From Enterobacter sp. Cy-643 (GTDB taxonomy: Bacteria; Pseudomonadota; Gammaproteobacteria; Enterobacterales; Enterobacteriaceae), in NCBI RefSeq assembly GCF_011752815.1, contig NZ_VWWV01000002.1, forward strand, positions 930,001-994,000: a DNA stretch of 64,000 nucleotides, in the 5' to 3' direction. Position 1 is the stretch's first letter, and each line of letters begins with the position of its first letter. This document shows, one piece after another, positions 26,006 to 34,669 of this stretch. Under the pieces are notes generated by a model, which searched no databases, was not told the DNA's origin, and saw only the letters and a program-made list of their open reading frames with translations. The position numbers were made by a program, and so were the translations under genes.

Positions 26006-26698
26006 TTAGAAGGATGCGTCGGGCGGTTTAGCCTCAGCGCGTCGTAAAGGGATCCTCTGAGAATCCACTATTTTTCTGTGCCGGCTTTGCCGCCAAATCC
26101 AGATACCCGCCTCCTGCTCAATACAGTCGGGCCAGTTCTTCCACGGCATAGCCTCAACACCATCACGGTTATGAATGCGATAATCTTCCTGTGACCCCTC
26201 CCTGAGTAACACCTGAGAATGATTTTTGAACTGCCAGGCTGGCGTCAGCACCAGCTTCTCCCAGAGCGGCGAATACGCTCGCCTCAGCGCTTTGACCCAC
26301 TGCCACAGCGGGCGCCAGTTTTGCCCGGCCACGTCGCTATCGGGCACATTGTTTAAAATCCTTGATGCCCAAAAGGGCAGTGGACATTCATCCTGCAAAT
26401 TTTTCTTCAGCCACGGCCAGGGCGCTTCGCCATAAATAATGACCAGCGAGGGAACGCCTCCTTTTCCAGGCCGCAGCATAAAAGCACCGCAATAAGCGTC
26501 GTACCCTCGCGACGAAGGTGACGAAATAACAAACGACCACGGATAGTGCTCAGGTAAATAGTCGTCCGGTAATGAGGAGCCAATGCCCGGCAGAATCTGT
26601 TGGGTAATAATGGAGCGCACCTCTCGCTGCTTTTTCCCTCTTCTGCGAAACAGGCCAGCCCGCGACTCATCAACAAGTAAATACAGGCGTAGCAACAT
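26006..26698 (-). CDS. Unrecognised protein between vgrG and tssM
   Basis: It encodes 230 residues with an AGAGGAAAAT ribosome site. No signal peptide or membrane helix. It is rich in tryptophan and arginine (GEAPWPWLKKNL, NWRPLWQWVKALRRAY, AGIWIWRQSRH). One segment (SFVISSPSSRG then YCGAFMLRPGKGG) faintly recalls TagF/ImpM, but the hallmark GKLP opening is missing. Lying between vgrG and tssM, it may be a structural accessory, divergent TagF or a cargo-related protein; I cannot decide. Confidence 0.65.
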   Translation of the reverse strand: MLLRLYLLVDESRAGLFRRRGKKQREVRSIITQQILPGIGSSLPDDYLPEHYPWSFVISSPSSRGYDAYCGAFMLRPGKGGVPSLVIIYGEAPWPWLKKNLQDECPLPFWASRILNNVPDSDVAGQNWRPLWQWVKALRRAYSPLWEKLVLTPAWQFKNHSQVLLREGSQEDYRIHNRDGVEAMPWKNWPDCIEQEAGIWIWRQSRHRKIVDSQRIPLRRAEAKPPDASF

Positions 26699-26726
26699 AT
26701 TTTCCTCTGGCGAATGGTGGAGACGG

Positions 26727-29700
26727 CTAGGCGTCTCCGGGGCAGCGAAACGCTTTTAAGAGATCCCGGACGGGGATGTCTTTATAGGTCAGGCCTGAAA
26801 CCTGAATATTTGCCCGTCGCGAATCCAGCTTATAAACCAGCACCGTGTCATCACCTTCGCTGGCCACCATATCGTCGGCGCTGTCCATCCAGCGGAATAA
26901 CGCCCACGGCCCGCTGAAGCTCAGGGACGAGGTGCCCGCCGTCACGCGCGGAGTCGCATTGATGCTGACCCTTGACGTCATGCGCGAGGCAGGCCAGGCG
27001 AGAGAAACAGGGGCAACCGGCCAGTGGGCATAGCTCACCTGCTTGCCGTCAAAATTCATGTTCAGCTGCGTAATGGCCGGATCCAGATAAGGCACCGCAA
27101 TGTCGAAGGTGAGGGAAAGTTTGCGCCCGCCTTCAGACTGGAAGAACGCGTCGCGAATCTCAGCGGCCTGCTCAAACACCTCCAGAGTGTCTTCGTTACC
27201 CTCGACGTCACCCTTAAAGCGCCACGGATGCGAAGAGGTATCCACCTTGTCCGCCAGGTTCTTTTTAAAGTACTCATCCACCAGGCCACCCGCGGCAAAG
27301 AAGCGTTCGAAATCAGACGGTTTTACGTCACGCTGGCTCCAGGCAAACGGGTAACGTCCCTGCAATGTTGCGCGGCAAACGCGCCCCAGGTTTTCATCTA
27401 TCCCTTCGCTGCTTTTGGCGATGGCTTCCTGGTTGGCCCGCGTCCATGCCCCGTCCAGCAGAGGGGCAATCACATTGGGTAAGGGATCGGGCCAGGTTTG
27501 CGACTCTGCGCCGATTTTTCTGGCCGTGCCGGATAACGCCACGGCATTACCGTTCTTCAGCGCATCATCGTAAATAACGAACAGCGTGTACTGCTCGCTT
27601 AACGCGCCAAGCAGCTTGCTCAGTTCCGCCCCCGGCCCTGCGTTACGCTCTCCTTCAGCCGGTTCACGGCTGCCGGTCACAAACTCGCGTAGTGGAGAAA
27701 AGTGGTCATCCACCCGCTCCCGCAGCAGCTTTTTTTCCATCGCGGCATAGGCCAGGCTGACCTTAGCGGCGGCATTCAGGATCCGTCCTTTATTCGGGAC
27801 ATTATCGAGCAGCGATTTATCCTCTTTCCCGACCAGCGTCGTTTCCCGCACCGCCCGGGTCACCAGGCTTGCCAGCGGAGAATCAGAGGCGCTCAGCGCC
27901 CGCAGCATATAAATATCTGCCGCCACTCCCGCGCTACCGTAGCCCAGCGGCAGTACGTCCGTTTTGATACGAATATTGCTGAGAAAATCCTGCCAGTGCC
28001 GCGTGTACTCATCGAGATAGAGCGCCAGAACCTGCTGCTGTATGGGATTAACCAGCACGCCGTTGCCGGCCATTTTTACCTGCGGCTTTGCCCCCTGGCT
28101 GCCCTGCTCTTCCCCATTCCCGGACACCCAGGCATCCTCACGCTCCAGCCACATCAGGCCTGGATCCATTTTTTTTTTAAACACCTCGTAGTAACCCGAA
28201 CGGGTAAATAGACCGGGAATGGCGATTTCAGCGTGTTCATCAATCACGGAGAAAAGCTCACCGCTGCGTGACTTCGCCATGTCACTGAGCGTTAAATCAG
28301 CAGGCGCATCCTGAGCGGCGGCGTCTTTGAGACGCTCATACAGCCGGCTGGCCAGGTCCTGACGCTGCAGTATGGCGCGCGCATATTTCACCAGCCCGTC
28401 GTCAGCGGGCTGGCCATAGCGGCGCCATTCCGGAGAAGAAAGCAGATTTCTCAGATGGGAAACAAAGATCTGGCGCTCTTCGTAAGGCTGAAGCTTACCG
28501 CGAGCCTCCCACAGATTAGTGATGCTCTCCGTCAGAGACTGACGATCGAATTTGCCCTGTCCAAAAACCTGCAGATACAGCTTCAGCTGGTCATAGATAC
28601 GTTCAGGTTTTCCGCCATCAACCGCTTCCTGTAACGCCAGCGTGGCCTGCTGTTCAATCTGCGGCAGCAGCAGACGCTGCAGGAAATACTGGTACAGCGA
28701 ACCGGAGGCCTCAACCACATCCGTGCCGGTGTACAGGCCATAGCGCCAGTCGAGGGTCGGGTTAAAGACGTCGAGAGAGCCATACTCCGGCAGAGACTGC
28801 GCCAGCATTAAGGTACGCGGCAGCAAATTATCGTTTGCCGAACTGACGAATCGATTGACCTCGCCGCCCAAAACGGCAACCCGGGTCTTCACCTCGGCAA
28901 GGTATTCGCTGTTGTTCCCGTAGCTGTTGTAGAAGCCATTCAGCAGAATAAAGGCGATAACAACGCTAAGCGTGTGGCCCAGCAAACGCTGTAAACGGAA
29001 CTTCGATTCATTCGCCAGGTTATGGCGCGCCAGGTCTTTGTCTTTGACGATCACGTCACTGAACAACTGCTTAAGGAAGTACTGACGCCCGTATGAAACG
29101 TCGCTTATCAGGAAGTCCCTGTCTTTTGGCTGCGCAATCAGGGTGGCCATCACCGGCGGCGTTTTATGCTCCACGTAGTTGAACCACTTGCGCATGATGC
29201 TTTGGTTATTCACCAGGCTAAAGTCGACCGGCTGATGGCTGCTACAGAAATAGATCCCACGCAGCAGGGTATAGCTCTGCGACTCGTTGTAGCGGGAGGC
29301 AAAGAAGATGTTATGCACCACATCCGCCACCAGGCCGGAGAGCAGATGGAAGTCCTGCGGCAGGGCATACATTTTTTTGCGATCGCGGTTATCGTACTCT
29401 TCCTGCTGACGAACGATCATGTCACGCTCGATCCTCTCTTCCAGCAGGGCCAGCTCGTCTCTGATTTGCCCGCTCAGCTCGGATACAGGCTCGGTGCGCG
29501 CCTCGCCGTAAGGGAAAGTCACGCCCCAGACCTGCTCACGTTCCTGCTCGGTCAGGATCCTGAAATACTCGGCAAAGCCGGGGAGCTGATCGAGTTTGGT
29601 GACGAGGACATAAACCGGGAAACGCACGCCCAGCGTCTGGCGCATATCCTCAATTCGGGCCCGCAGGCTCGCCGCCAGCTCAAAAAGTTCGGCGGTGCTT

Positions 29701-30560
29701 CGCCCCAGGAGATCGGCGGCGGAAAAAGTGACGACGGCGCCATTCAGCGCTCTGACCGGCCTGTGTTTTTTTAACGCTTTGAGTATGGCCCGCCACTCAC
29801 TGAGGCTTTGCTCAGGGTCACTGACGTACTTGCCTGCGGTATCCACATAGATGGCATCATTGGCGAACCAGCATTTGCAGTTACGCGTCTGCACGGCGGA
29901 TTTGCCCACTTGATTAAGCTGCTCCGGCACCGGGAAGTTTTGCCCGGAAGCCAGAATCGCCGAGGTTTTCCCGGCATCATCAGTGCCGAGCACCATGTAC
30001 CACGGCAGCAGATCGAGCGGCTTACGCGCTAAAATCACACGCTGGAAAAAAGAGAGCGTACTGCGATTTTTGTTCACATAATCGACGGCGTTGCCAATGG
30101 CGGCAGCCGCTTCTGACGTATCATTTTCGACCGTAGACGTCTTGCCGCGGGTAAGTTTATCCAGCAGTTTCGGGTTGTCTTTCAGCGCCAGCAGCAGCAA
30201 CCACAGGCCGTAAAGCAGCGCCAAAAACAGCATAACGGCAATGACCATCAGCCTGATGCTCACCGGCTCCAGCGGATGTTTTTCGCCCACCAGGAGGAAC
30301 GGCCCCAGCACCCAGACCACCACGCAAAGTGCCGCAATCACCATGATGAAGACCGGCCAGCGTAGCCAGATCCCGGCGAGGCAAAATGCCGCCAGCAGGA
30401 TAAAAATAATGCGTGACTCAACGCTAAGCAGCGGGCGCGACTCGCCGAACCCAAAGAACGGCCCCAGGAACCAGATAGCGGCAACCAATAGCCCGATACA
30501 GCACATAATCAGCAGCGTCTTCAAAAACCGCGCCGCGAAGACTCTATTCAAATAAGACAT
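26727..30560 (-). CDS. tssM: T6SS inner-membrane protein TssM (IcmF)
   Basis: It encodes 1277 residues. Four N-terminal hydrophobic stretches lie at about 11-36, 50-66, 68-90 and 103-126; two of them may form one hairpin. A cytosolic part has an intact Walker A, GTDDAGKT (192-199). Another membrane helix lies near residue 540 (LSVVIAFILLNGFY), then a large periplasmic domain. TssM with TssL and TssJ forms the trans-envelope complex. The start has GAGAGCGACA upstream; 11 bases separate it from tssL. Confidence 0.95.
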   Translation of the reverse strand: MSYLNRVFAARFLKTLLIMCCIGLLVAAIWFLGPFFGFGESRPLLSVESRIIFILLAAFCLAGIWLRWPVFIMVIAALCVVVWVLGPFLLVGEKHPLEPVSIRLMVIAVMLFLALLYGLWLLLLALKDNPKLLDKLTRGKTSTVENDTSEAAAAIGNAVDYVNKNRSTLSFFQRVILARKPLDLLPWYMVLGTDDAGKTSAILASGQNFPVPEQLNQVGKSAVQTRNCKCWFANDAIYVDTAGKYVSDPEQSLSEWRAILKALKKHRPVRALNGAVVTFSAADLLGRSTAELFELAASLRARIEDMRQTLGVRFPVYVLVTKLDQLPGFAEYFRILTEQEREQVWGVTFPYGEARTEPVSELSGQIRDELALLEERIERDMIVRQQEEYDNRDRKKMYALPQDFHLLSGLVADVVHNIFFASRYNESQSYTLLRGIYFCSSHQPVDFSLVNNQSIMRKWFNYVEHKTPPVMATLIAQPKDRDFLISDVSYGRQYFLKQLFSDVIVKDKDLARHNLANESKFRLQRLLGHTLSVVIAFILLNGFYNSYGNNSEYLAEVKTRVAVLGGEVNRFVSSANDNLLPRTLMLAQSLPEYGSLDVFNPTLDWRYGLYTGTDVVEASGSLYQYFLQRLLLPQIEQQATLALQEAVDGGKPERIYDQLKLYLQVFGQGKFDRQSLTESITNLWEARGKLQPYEERQIFVSHLRNLLSSPEWRRYGQPADDGLVKYARAILQRQDLASRLYERLKDAAAQDAPADLTLSDMAKSRSGELFSVIDEHAEIAIPGLFTRSGYYEVFKKKMDPGLMWLEREDAWVSGNGEEQGSQGAKPQVKMAGNGVLVNPIQQQVLALYLDEYTRHWQDFLSNIRIKTDVLPLGYGSAGVAADIYMLRALSASDSPLASLVTRAVRETTLVGKEDKSLLDNVPNKGRILNAAAKVSLAYAAMEKKLLRERVDDHFSPLREFVTGSREPAEGERNAGPGAELSKLLGALSEQYTLFVIYDDALKNGNAVALSGTARKIGAESQTWPDPLPNVIAPLLDGAWTRANQEAIAKSSEGIDENLGRVCRATLQGRYPFAWSQRDVKPSDFERFFAAGGLVDEYFKKNLADKVDTSSHPWRFKGDVEGNEDTLEVFEQAAEIRDAFFQSEGGRKLSLTFDIAVPYLDPAITQLNMNFDGKQVSYAHWPVAPVSLAWPASRMTSRVSINATPRVTAGTSSLSFSGPWALFRWMDSADDMVASEGDDTVLVYKLDSRRANIQVSGLTYKDIPVRDLLKAFRCPGDA

Positions 30561-30571
30561 TGTCGCTCTCG

Positions 30572-31939
30572 TTAATACGTGACAAAAAACTCTACGCGGC
30601 GATTCTTCGCCCGTCCCTGAGCGGTAGCATCAGAGGCCACCGGCTGGCTGCTGCCCACCCCTTCGACTTTCACTTTGCTCTCCGGCACGCCCGCCTCAAT
30701 AAAGTAGCGGGCCACTTCGGCGGCTCGTTTTTCTGAAAGCACTACGTTGTTGGGTAAGCCCGGCCGGCTGATCGGCGTGGCGTCGGTGTGGCCAACAATC
30801 ACCAGGTCGCCGTTAACGCGACGGACTTCACGGGCCACGCGTTCAATCACGTTGATCATCTCAGGCTGGACTTTGGTTGAGCCGGATAAGAACAGGGAAT
30901 CGCCCTTCAACACGACTTTGCTTTGCTTTTGCGTTTCATCCACGCTGAGCAGCTGCCGTTGAATTTCATTGCGGAGCAAAACGCTCAGCCTGAGCCGCAT
31001 TTTCACCGGCGGCGCGCTGACCTTAACGTTCTTCATCGCATTGATATCGCTTATGATTCTCGTGCTATTCACCAGCAACGAGTACTTACACCAGATAAAG
31101 GCCGAGGCCACCAGAATGCCCGCGCAAAGCGCGGTCAGTCGGACAGGCACAATCAGCCTTTCCCGCCGGGCCGGGCCATGAGGCTGAAGCCCGTGCGGCG
31201 ACAATGCAGGCGGCGTGGTGTTGCGCGTGCTTTGCACCAGGGTCAGCAGGCGCTGGCGGATCTTGGTGAGCTGGCGATCCCCGTCCTCAATGATGCTGTA
31301 TCGCCCCTCGAAGCCGAGGCCAAGGATGCGCAGCAGGACCTCAAGGACGTCAGCAAACTCGGTCGGGTTCATCGACAGGCGACCGATGAGCAGGAAGAAC
31401 TTGTTCCCGCCATCGTTATCCCCTTCAAAGTGGTTGAGCAGGTTGCTCTGAGACCAGCCCGCCTCGAGCCCCCACGGCGCGGTGTGTGCCGCTTCATCCA
31501 GCGCGGTGCACAGGCAATAGCGAACTATCGCCATTTTTTTCCACGGGATGTTCACTTCATCGCAGACGATGCCGAAGAGATTAATCTGGCTCTTAAGCGT
31601 ATTTTTGAGGATCTCAACGTGCGTTAAATCGCCAATCTGCTCCGGCATATCGCTCAGCGCACGCAGCAGCGGCTGAGCGGCTTCAAGCAGCGGATTCTCA
31701 GCGGCGCTGACCTTGATCATGCGCTGCTGAACGCTTTCGCTTCTTAACGCCCGGTCATCGCCTGTCCTGGTCTCGCTATTTTCCCCGGCGCGGCCCTGAG
31801 CCGTCGGCGTGGCTTCCGGCTCCTGGATCCAGTCCCCCTGCTCATCAAGAAGAAAACGGCCCAGCGCCTGAGGAGAGGTATCGTCATCCTGCATTTCCCC
31901 CGGCGTTGGCGTAGCGTGCTGATTAATCTCGTCTTTCAT
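30572..31939 (-). CDS. tssL: T6SS protein TssL with C-terminal OmpA domain
   Basis: It encodes 455 residues from ATG 31939, whose A is the last base of the tssK TGA; an upstream TTG is less likely. The N-terminal DotU domain (about 75-250) has CLCTALDEAAHTAPWG, typical of the family. A membrane helix follows (LTALCAGILVASAFIWC), then an OmpA-like peptidoglycan-binding domain with GHTDATPIS and GRAKNRRVEFF. It anchors the membrane complex to the wall. Confidence 0.95.
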   Translation of the reverse strand: MKDEINQHATPTPGEMQDDDTSPQALGRFLLDEQGDWIQEPEATPTAQGRAGENSETRTGDDRALRSESVQQRMIKVSAAENPLLEAAQPLLRALSDMPEQIGDLTHVEILKNTLKSQINLFGIVCDEVNIPWKKMAIVRYCLCTALDEAAHTAPWGLEAGWSQSNLLNHFEGDNDGGNKFFLLIGRLSMNPTEFADVLEVLLRILGLGFEGRYSIIEDGDRQLTKIRQRLLTLVQSTRNTTPPALSPHGLQPHGPARRERLIVPVRLTALCAGILVASAFIWCKYSLLVNSTRIISDINAMKNVKVSAPPVKMRLRLSVLLRNEIQRQLLSVDETQKQSKVVLKGDSLFLSGSTKVQPEMINVIERVAREVRRVNGDLVIVGHTDATPISRPGLPNNVVLSEKRAAEVARYFIEAGVPESKVKVEGVGSSQPVASDATAQGRAKNRRVEFFVTY

Positions 31940-33285
31940 CAGGTCCGGATTCCCCAAAGTTCCATTTTCAGGCCAGGGAACTCACCGGCAACGTGCAGCG
32001 CCAGCGCGCCGGTTGCCGAGATTTTTTCCCAGAAAGGTCCGTTTTTAAGCAACTCGAAATACACGTACCCGGTGCTGTAGGGAATCTGCCGCGGCGGTAC
32101 CGGCAGCCCCTGCAGGACCAACCCCGGCAGGTGGGAACGCACCAGCTCGTGCAGCTGCTGTGGCGCGCTGATTTTGGCCTGGGCCTGGAACTGCTGATGC
32201 AGCACATCCATCGGCAGCTGCGCGTGAACGGCCAGCACCAGGTTAGAGAAGGAGCGCAGCTCGTTCGGCAGCACGGAAGCCGCCCACACGCCGTTGCCTT
32301 TCGCCTGCAGGTCAATGAGCTGGCCCGCACGAACCAGAATCTGGTTCAGCAAATCGTGTACATCATCGACCAGAGGACGGATCGAAGGATAAAGCCGCGC
32401 ATGATCGTATCCCGGCGCAGGTTTTGGCCGCCGCGTTTTGGTTCGAACAAAGGTCGAAAGCTCCCCTGCCAGCTTGGCCAGCTCTTCATAAAGCACAATG
32501 GGCGGTAGCTCGGGTATGTGGCGTAAATGGTCGAGAATCGGCTCGTACTTGTTGAAGATCTGCAGCAGCAGGTAATCAACAATTTCCGCGCTGGCGCTGG
32601 CTTTGCCGTCAGAGGAGGAGAGGCGATTAGCCAGCATGCCGGCACGCATTTTTACCAGACCATTAAGGTGCGTAAGCCACTCCCCCAGCAAAGGATTCGC
32701 CGCATAGCCGGTCACCGGCGGGATGTAGTCATCCGTATGAAGCAGCACGCTCCCGTCTGGCTGAATCGCTTTGACCCGCGTCAGCGGAAGACCAATCCAG
32801 GATTCGGTCATTTCAGTTTCAGAGACCAGCTTGAGCCTCAGTTGGGCAATCTGTACGGGTTTTGGCCCCTGGCGAATGGCGTTGGTATCGCAGAGCTCGG
32901 CTTCCTGAGCGCGGAAACGCGCCAGCGAGCTGGCGTCATGCTGGCTGAAGATCGTTTCATCGCTGTTATCCAGACGCAGCGGCACCGCCAGATAGATCAT
33001 TTTGCCCAGATGTTCAGGCAGGATCGTCAGCGGCTCAGGTAAATCGGCATGATCGGGGACATCGAACGGCGTGCCGTCGGGCAGGACGCCGCGAGCGGCG
33101 CGCAGCACCAGTTTGCCGTATGACAAAGCCTCACGATCGATTTCGTACTGCGAGAACCCCCAAAAGAAAGGGCTGAGCGTCGACGCTCTTTTGTGGGCAA
33201 AATATTCGAAATAGCGTTCTTGCTGTTGAAAAAGCTGCGGGCGCAAAAACAGCCCTTCACTCCAGACGACTTTATTTGTTCTCAT
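31939..33285 (-). CDS. tssK: T6SS baseplate protein TssK
   Basis: It encodes 448 residues. The N-terminus is characteristic: VVWSEGLFLRPQLFQQQERYF. Middle and C-terminal shoulder and head domains are present at normal length. TssK trimers connect the baseplate to the TssJLM membrane complex. The gene starts a few bases after the tssJ stop and overlaps tssL by one base, in the order J-K-L. Confidence 0.95.
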   Translation of the reverse strand: MRTNKVVWSEGLFLRPQLFQQQERYFEYFAHKRASTLSPFFWGFSQYEIDREALSYGKLVLRAARGVLPDGTPFDVPDHADLPEPLTILPEHLGKMIYLAVPLRLDNSDETIFSQHDASSLARFRAQEAELCDTNAIRQGPKPVQIAQLRLKLVSETEMTESWIGLPLTRVKAIQPDGSVLLHTDDYIPPVTGYAANPLLGEWLTHLNGLVKMRAGMLANRLSSSDGKASASAEIVDYLLLQIFNKYEPILDHLRHIPELPPIVLYEELAKLAGELSTFVRTKTRRPKPAPGYDHARLYPSIRPLVDDVHDLLNQILVRAGQLIDLQAKGNGVWAASVLPNELRSFSNLVLAVHAQLPMDVLHQQFQAQAKISAPQQLHELVRSHLPGLVLQGLPVPPRQIPYSTGYVYFELLKNGPFWEKISATGALALHVAGEFPGLKMELWGIRT

Positions 33286-33288
33286 GGT

Positions 33289-33825
33289 TTAATCCATTTT
33301 TTTAATTGTAATTGCTGTTTTTTGGAAATGTGCCTGCAGGGTCAGCGAGTCGTCGCTGAACATGTTCCGCCACCACGATGTTTCCTTTTCCGGTCGCGTC
33401 CATGTCGCCAGCCAGATAGCATTATTCAGGTCACGATAAGCACCAATAAACCCCAGGGTTCTGCCGTCACCATCAGGCTTAATTGTGACGCTACGCGACT
33501 CACCCGGCTGAAGGATGGCCTCGTACTCTTTTGATATAGCGGTTTGCAGGGTTTTATTATTTCCTTCTACAATTTCAAAAAAATCGGCATTGGTGAAAAC
33601 ATCCCGCTCTTTGACGTTATAAATAAATATGTTGAGCGGTGCCGGATGGCCGCCATCGTTAGGATTAATATCTTTGTCTGCAACCAGATTAATTTTTATT
33701 TCACTGCCAGCAGGCTGCTTATCGTTACTGCTGCTGCAGGAAAATAACAAAGTCCCCAGCCCAATAATCAGCAGACACTTCACAAGCGCTACCCGGCAAT
33801 TCTTTATTTCTGTTTTGCAAAACAT
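33289..33825 (-). CDS. tssJ: T6SS outer-membrane lipoprotein TssJ
   Basis: It encodes 178 residues from ATG 33825; GTG 33837 is an alternative. A lipoprotein signal is clear: basic N-terminus, hydrophobic LLIIGLGTLLF and a lipobox ending in Cys 30 (LFSC), followed by serines. The mature part has the TssJ beta-sandwich pattern (INLVADKDINPNDGGHPAPL, then VFTNADFFEI and LQPGESRSV). It caps the membrane complex by binding TssM. Confidence 0.92.
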   Translation of the reverse strand: MFCKTEIKNCRVALVKCLLIIGLGTLLFSCSSSNDKQPAGSEIKINLVADKDINPNDGGHPAPLNIFIYNVKERDVFTNADFFEIVEGNNKTLQTAISKEYEAILQPGESRSVTIKPDGDGRTLGFIGAYRDLNNAIWLATWTRPEKETSWWRNMFSDDSLTLQAHFQKTAITIKKMD

Positions 33826-33922
33826 ATCCCTATCCACGCACTTTATTTCCTGAACGATGTGTGTCGAATTAACGCGCGACCCGCGCAGGGAGCAACATAT
33901 CCCGCTCCCCCGCCTGGAGAAA

Positions 33923-33946
33923 GTTTTGCCGCCGAAGCGGCAAAAC
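33923..33946 (-). terminator. TTCG hairpin after hcp
   Basis: On the minus strand GTTTTGCCGC, loop TTCG and GCGGCAAAAC form a perfect 10-bp stem, followed by TTTCT. It lies 20 bases past the hcp stop and before tssJ. It probably stops or stabilises most hcp transcripts so that Hcp is made in excess. Confidence 0.65.
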
Positions 33947-33965
33947 CCTTGATAACCCGGCAGTA

Positions 33966-34451
33966 TTAGCTGCGCAGGTTAGCTTTAACGTCGTAGCTGG
34001 TAGAAATTACGCCGGATTTAGCGCCTTCTGCATTCTGCATCACGTAGTCCTGAGTGAGTTTGGTGAAGGCGAAGGTCACCTTCTCACGTGGACGCGTTTC
34101 GTCTTCACTGGAGCCCGCAGTTTCAACGTGAGTAATAATCACATCGGTGAATTTCAGCGTCAGGTATTCCAGCGGATCGCCACCGGCTTTACGAATAACA
34201 AACTGAATGTCTTTGATGTGCTTACCGGACAGACAGTAGCTCAGCAGGTTGGTGCTGGCCTTGTCGACATAGTGCTCGAAGCAGAAATCGTCCACCGTAG
34301 CTTTACCGGAACCGCCGCCGGAGCCGCTGTGCATATTTGAGTGCTGTGAGCTGGCCCAACGCCATGCGAGCACTTCAATTTCATTTTTATGGGTAGCATC
34401 CAGAGACTCGCCTTCGATGCCATCAATTTTAATAAACATATCCTGAGCCAT
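33966..34451 (-). CDS. hcp: Hcp tube protein (TssD)
   Basis: It encodes 161 residues with an AAAAGGAAATATT ribosome site. Hcp hallmarks: MFIKIDGIEGES at the start, then VLAWRWASSQ, a glycine-serine loop, the VDDFCFEHYVDKAS stretch and a C-terminal part with SYDVKANLRS. Hexamers stack into the inner tube that carries effectors. No C-terminal toxin extension. A hairpin behind and 209 bases in front suggest expression partly separate from tssC. Confidence 0.96.
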   Translation of the reverse strand: MAQDMFIKIDGIEGESLDATHKNEIEVLAWRWASSQHSNMHSGSGGGSGKATVDDFCFEHYVDKASTNLLSYCLSGKHIKDIQFVIRKAGGDPLEYLTLKFTDVIITHVETAGSSEDETRPREKVTFAFTKLTQDYVMQNAEGAKSGVISTSYDVKANLRS

Positions 34452-34591
34452 AATATTTCCTTTTCAGCTCTCATTTAAGAGTGTCACACAGTGTGCAACG
34501 TTAAAATTAAGTCGTAGAAGCAATTTCATTATGATGAAAATTCTCTACAACATTTTCGGCGCGCAAGAATCCCCGGCGCGGCCGCACCTTT

Positions 34592-34617
34592 AAAGAATAA
34601 TGAAGTGATTATTCTTT
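34592..34617 (-). other. AT-rich hairpin between tssC and hcp
   Basis: AAAGAATAAT (34592-34601) pairs with ATTATTCTTT (34608-34617) around a 6-base loop. It sits in the 209-base gap between tssC and hcp. It could be an RNA processing or weak terminator signal; the stem is weak. Confidence 0.35.
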
Positions 34618-34618
34618 A

Positions 34619-34669
34619 TTTAAATTGCCTGAATCAGACAACCATTTTTAAATTGCCTTATCAGGCAAC
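34619..34669. repeat. Short direct repeat at the tssC 3' end
   Basis: Two near-identical copies of about 23 bases, 34619-34642 and 34647-34669, share TTTAAATTGCCT and ATCAG. The second copy includes the tssC stop codon and last two codons; within it TTGCCT and AGGCAA also pair. It looks like a local duplication of the gene end. Confidence 0.5.

Noticed and set aside
30572-31957. TssL start at TTG 31957
   Set aside because: ATG 31939 overlaps the tssK stop in the usual coupled way and needs no rare start.
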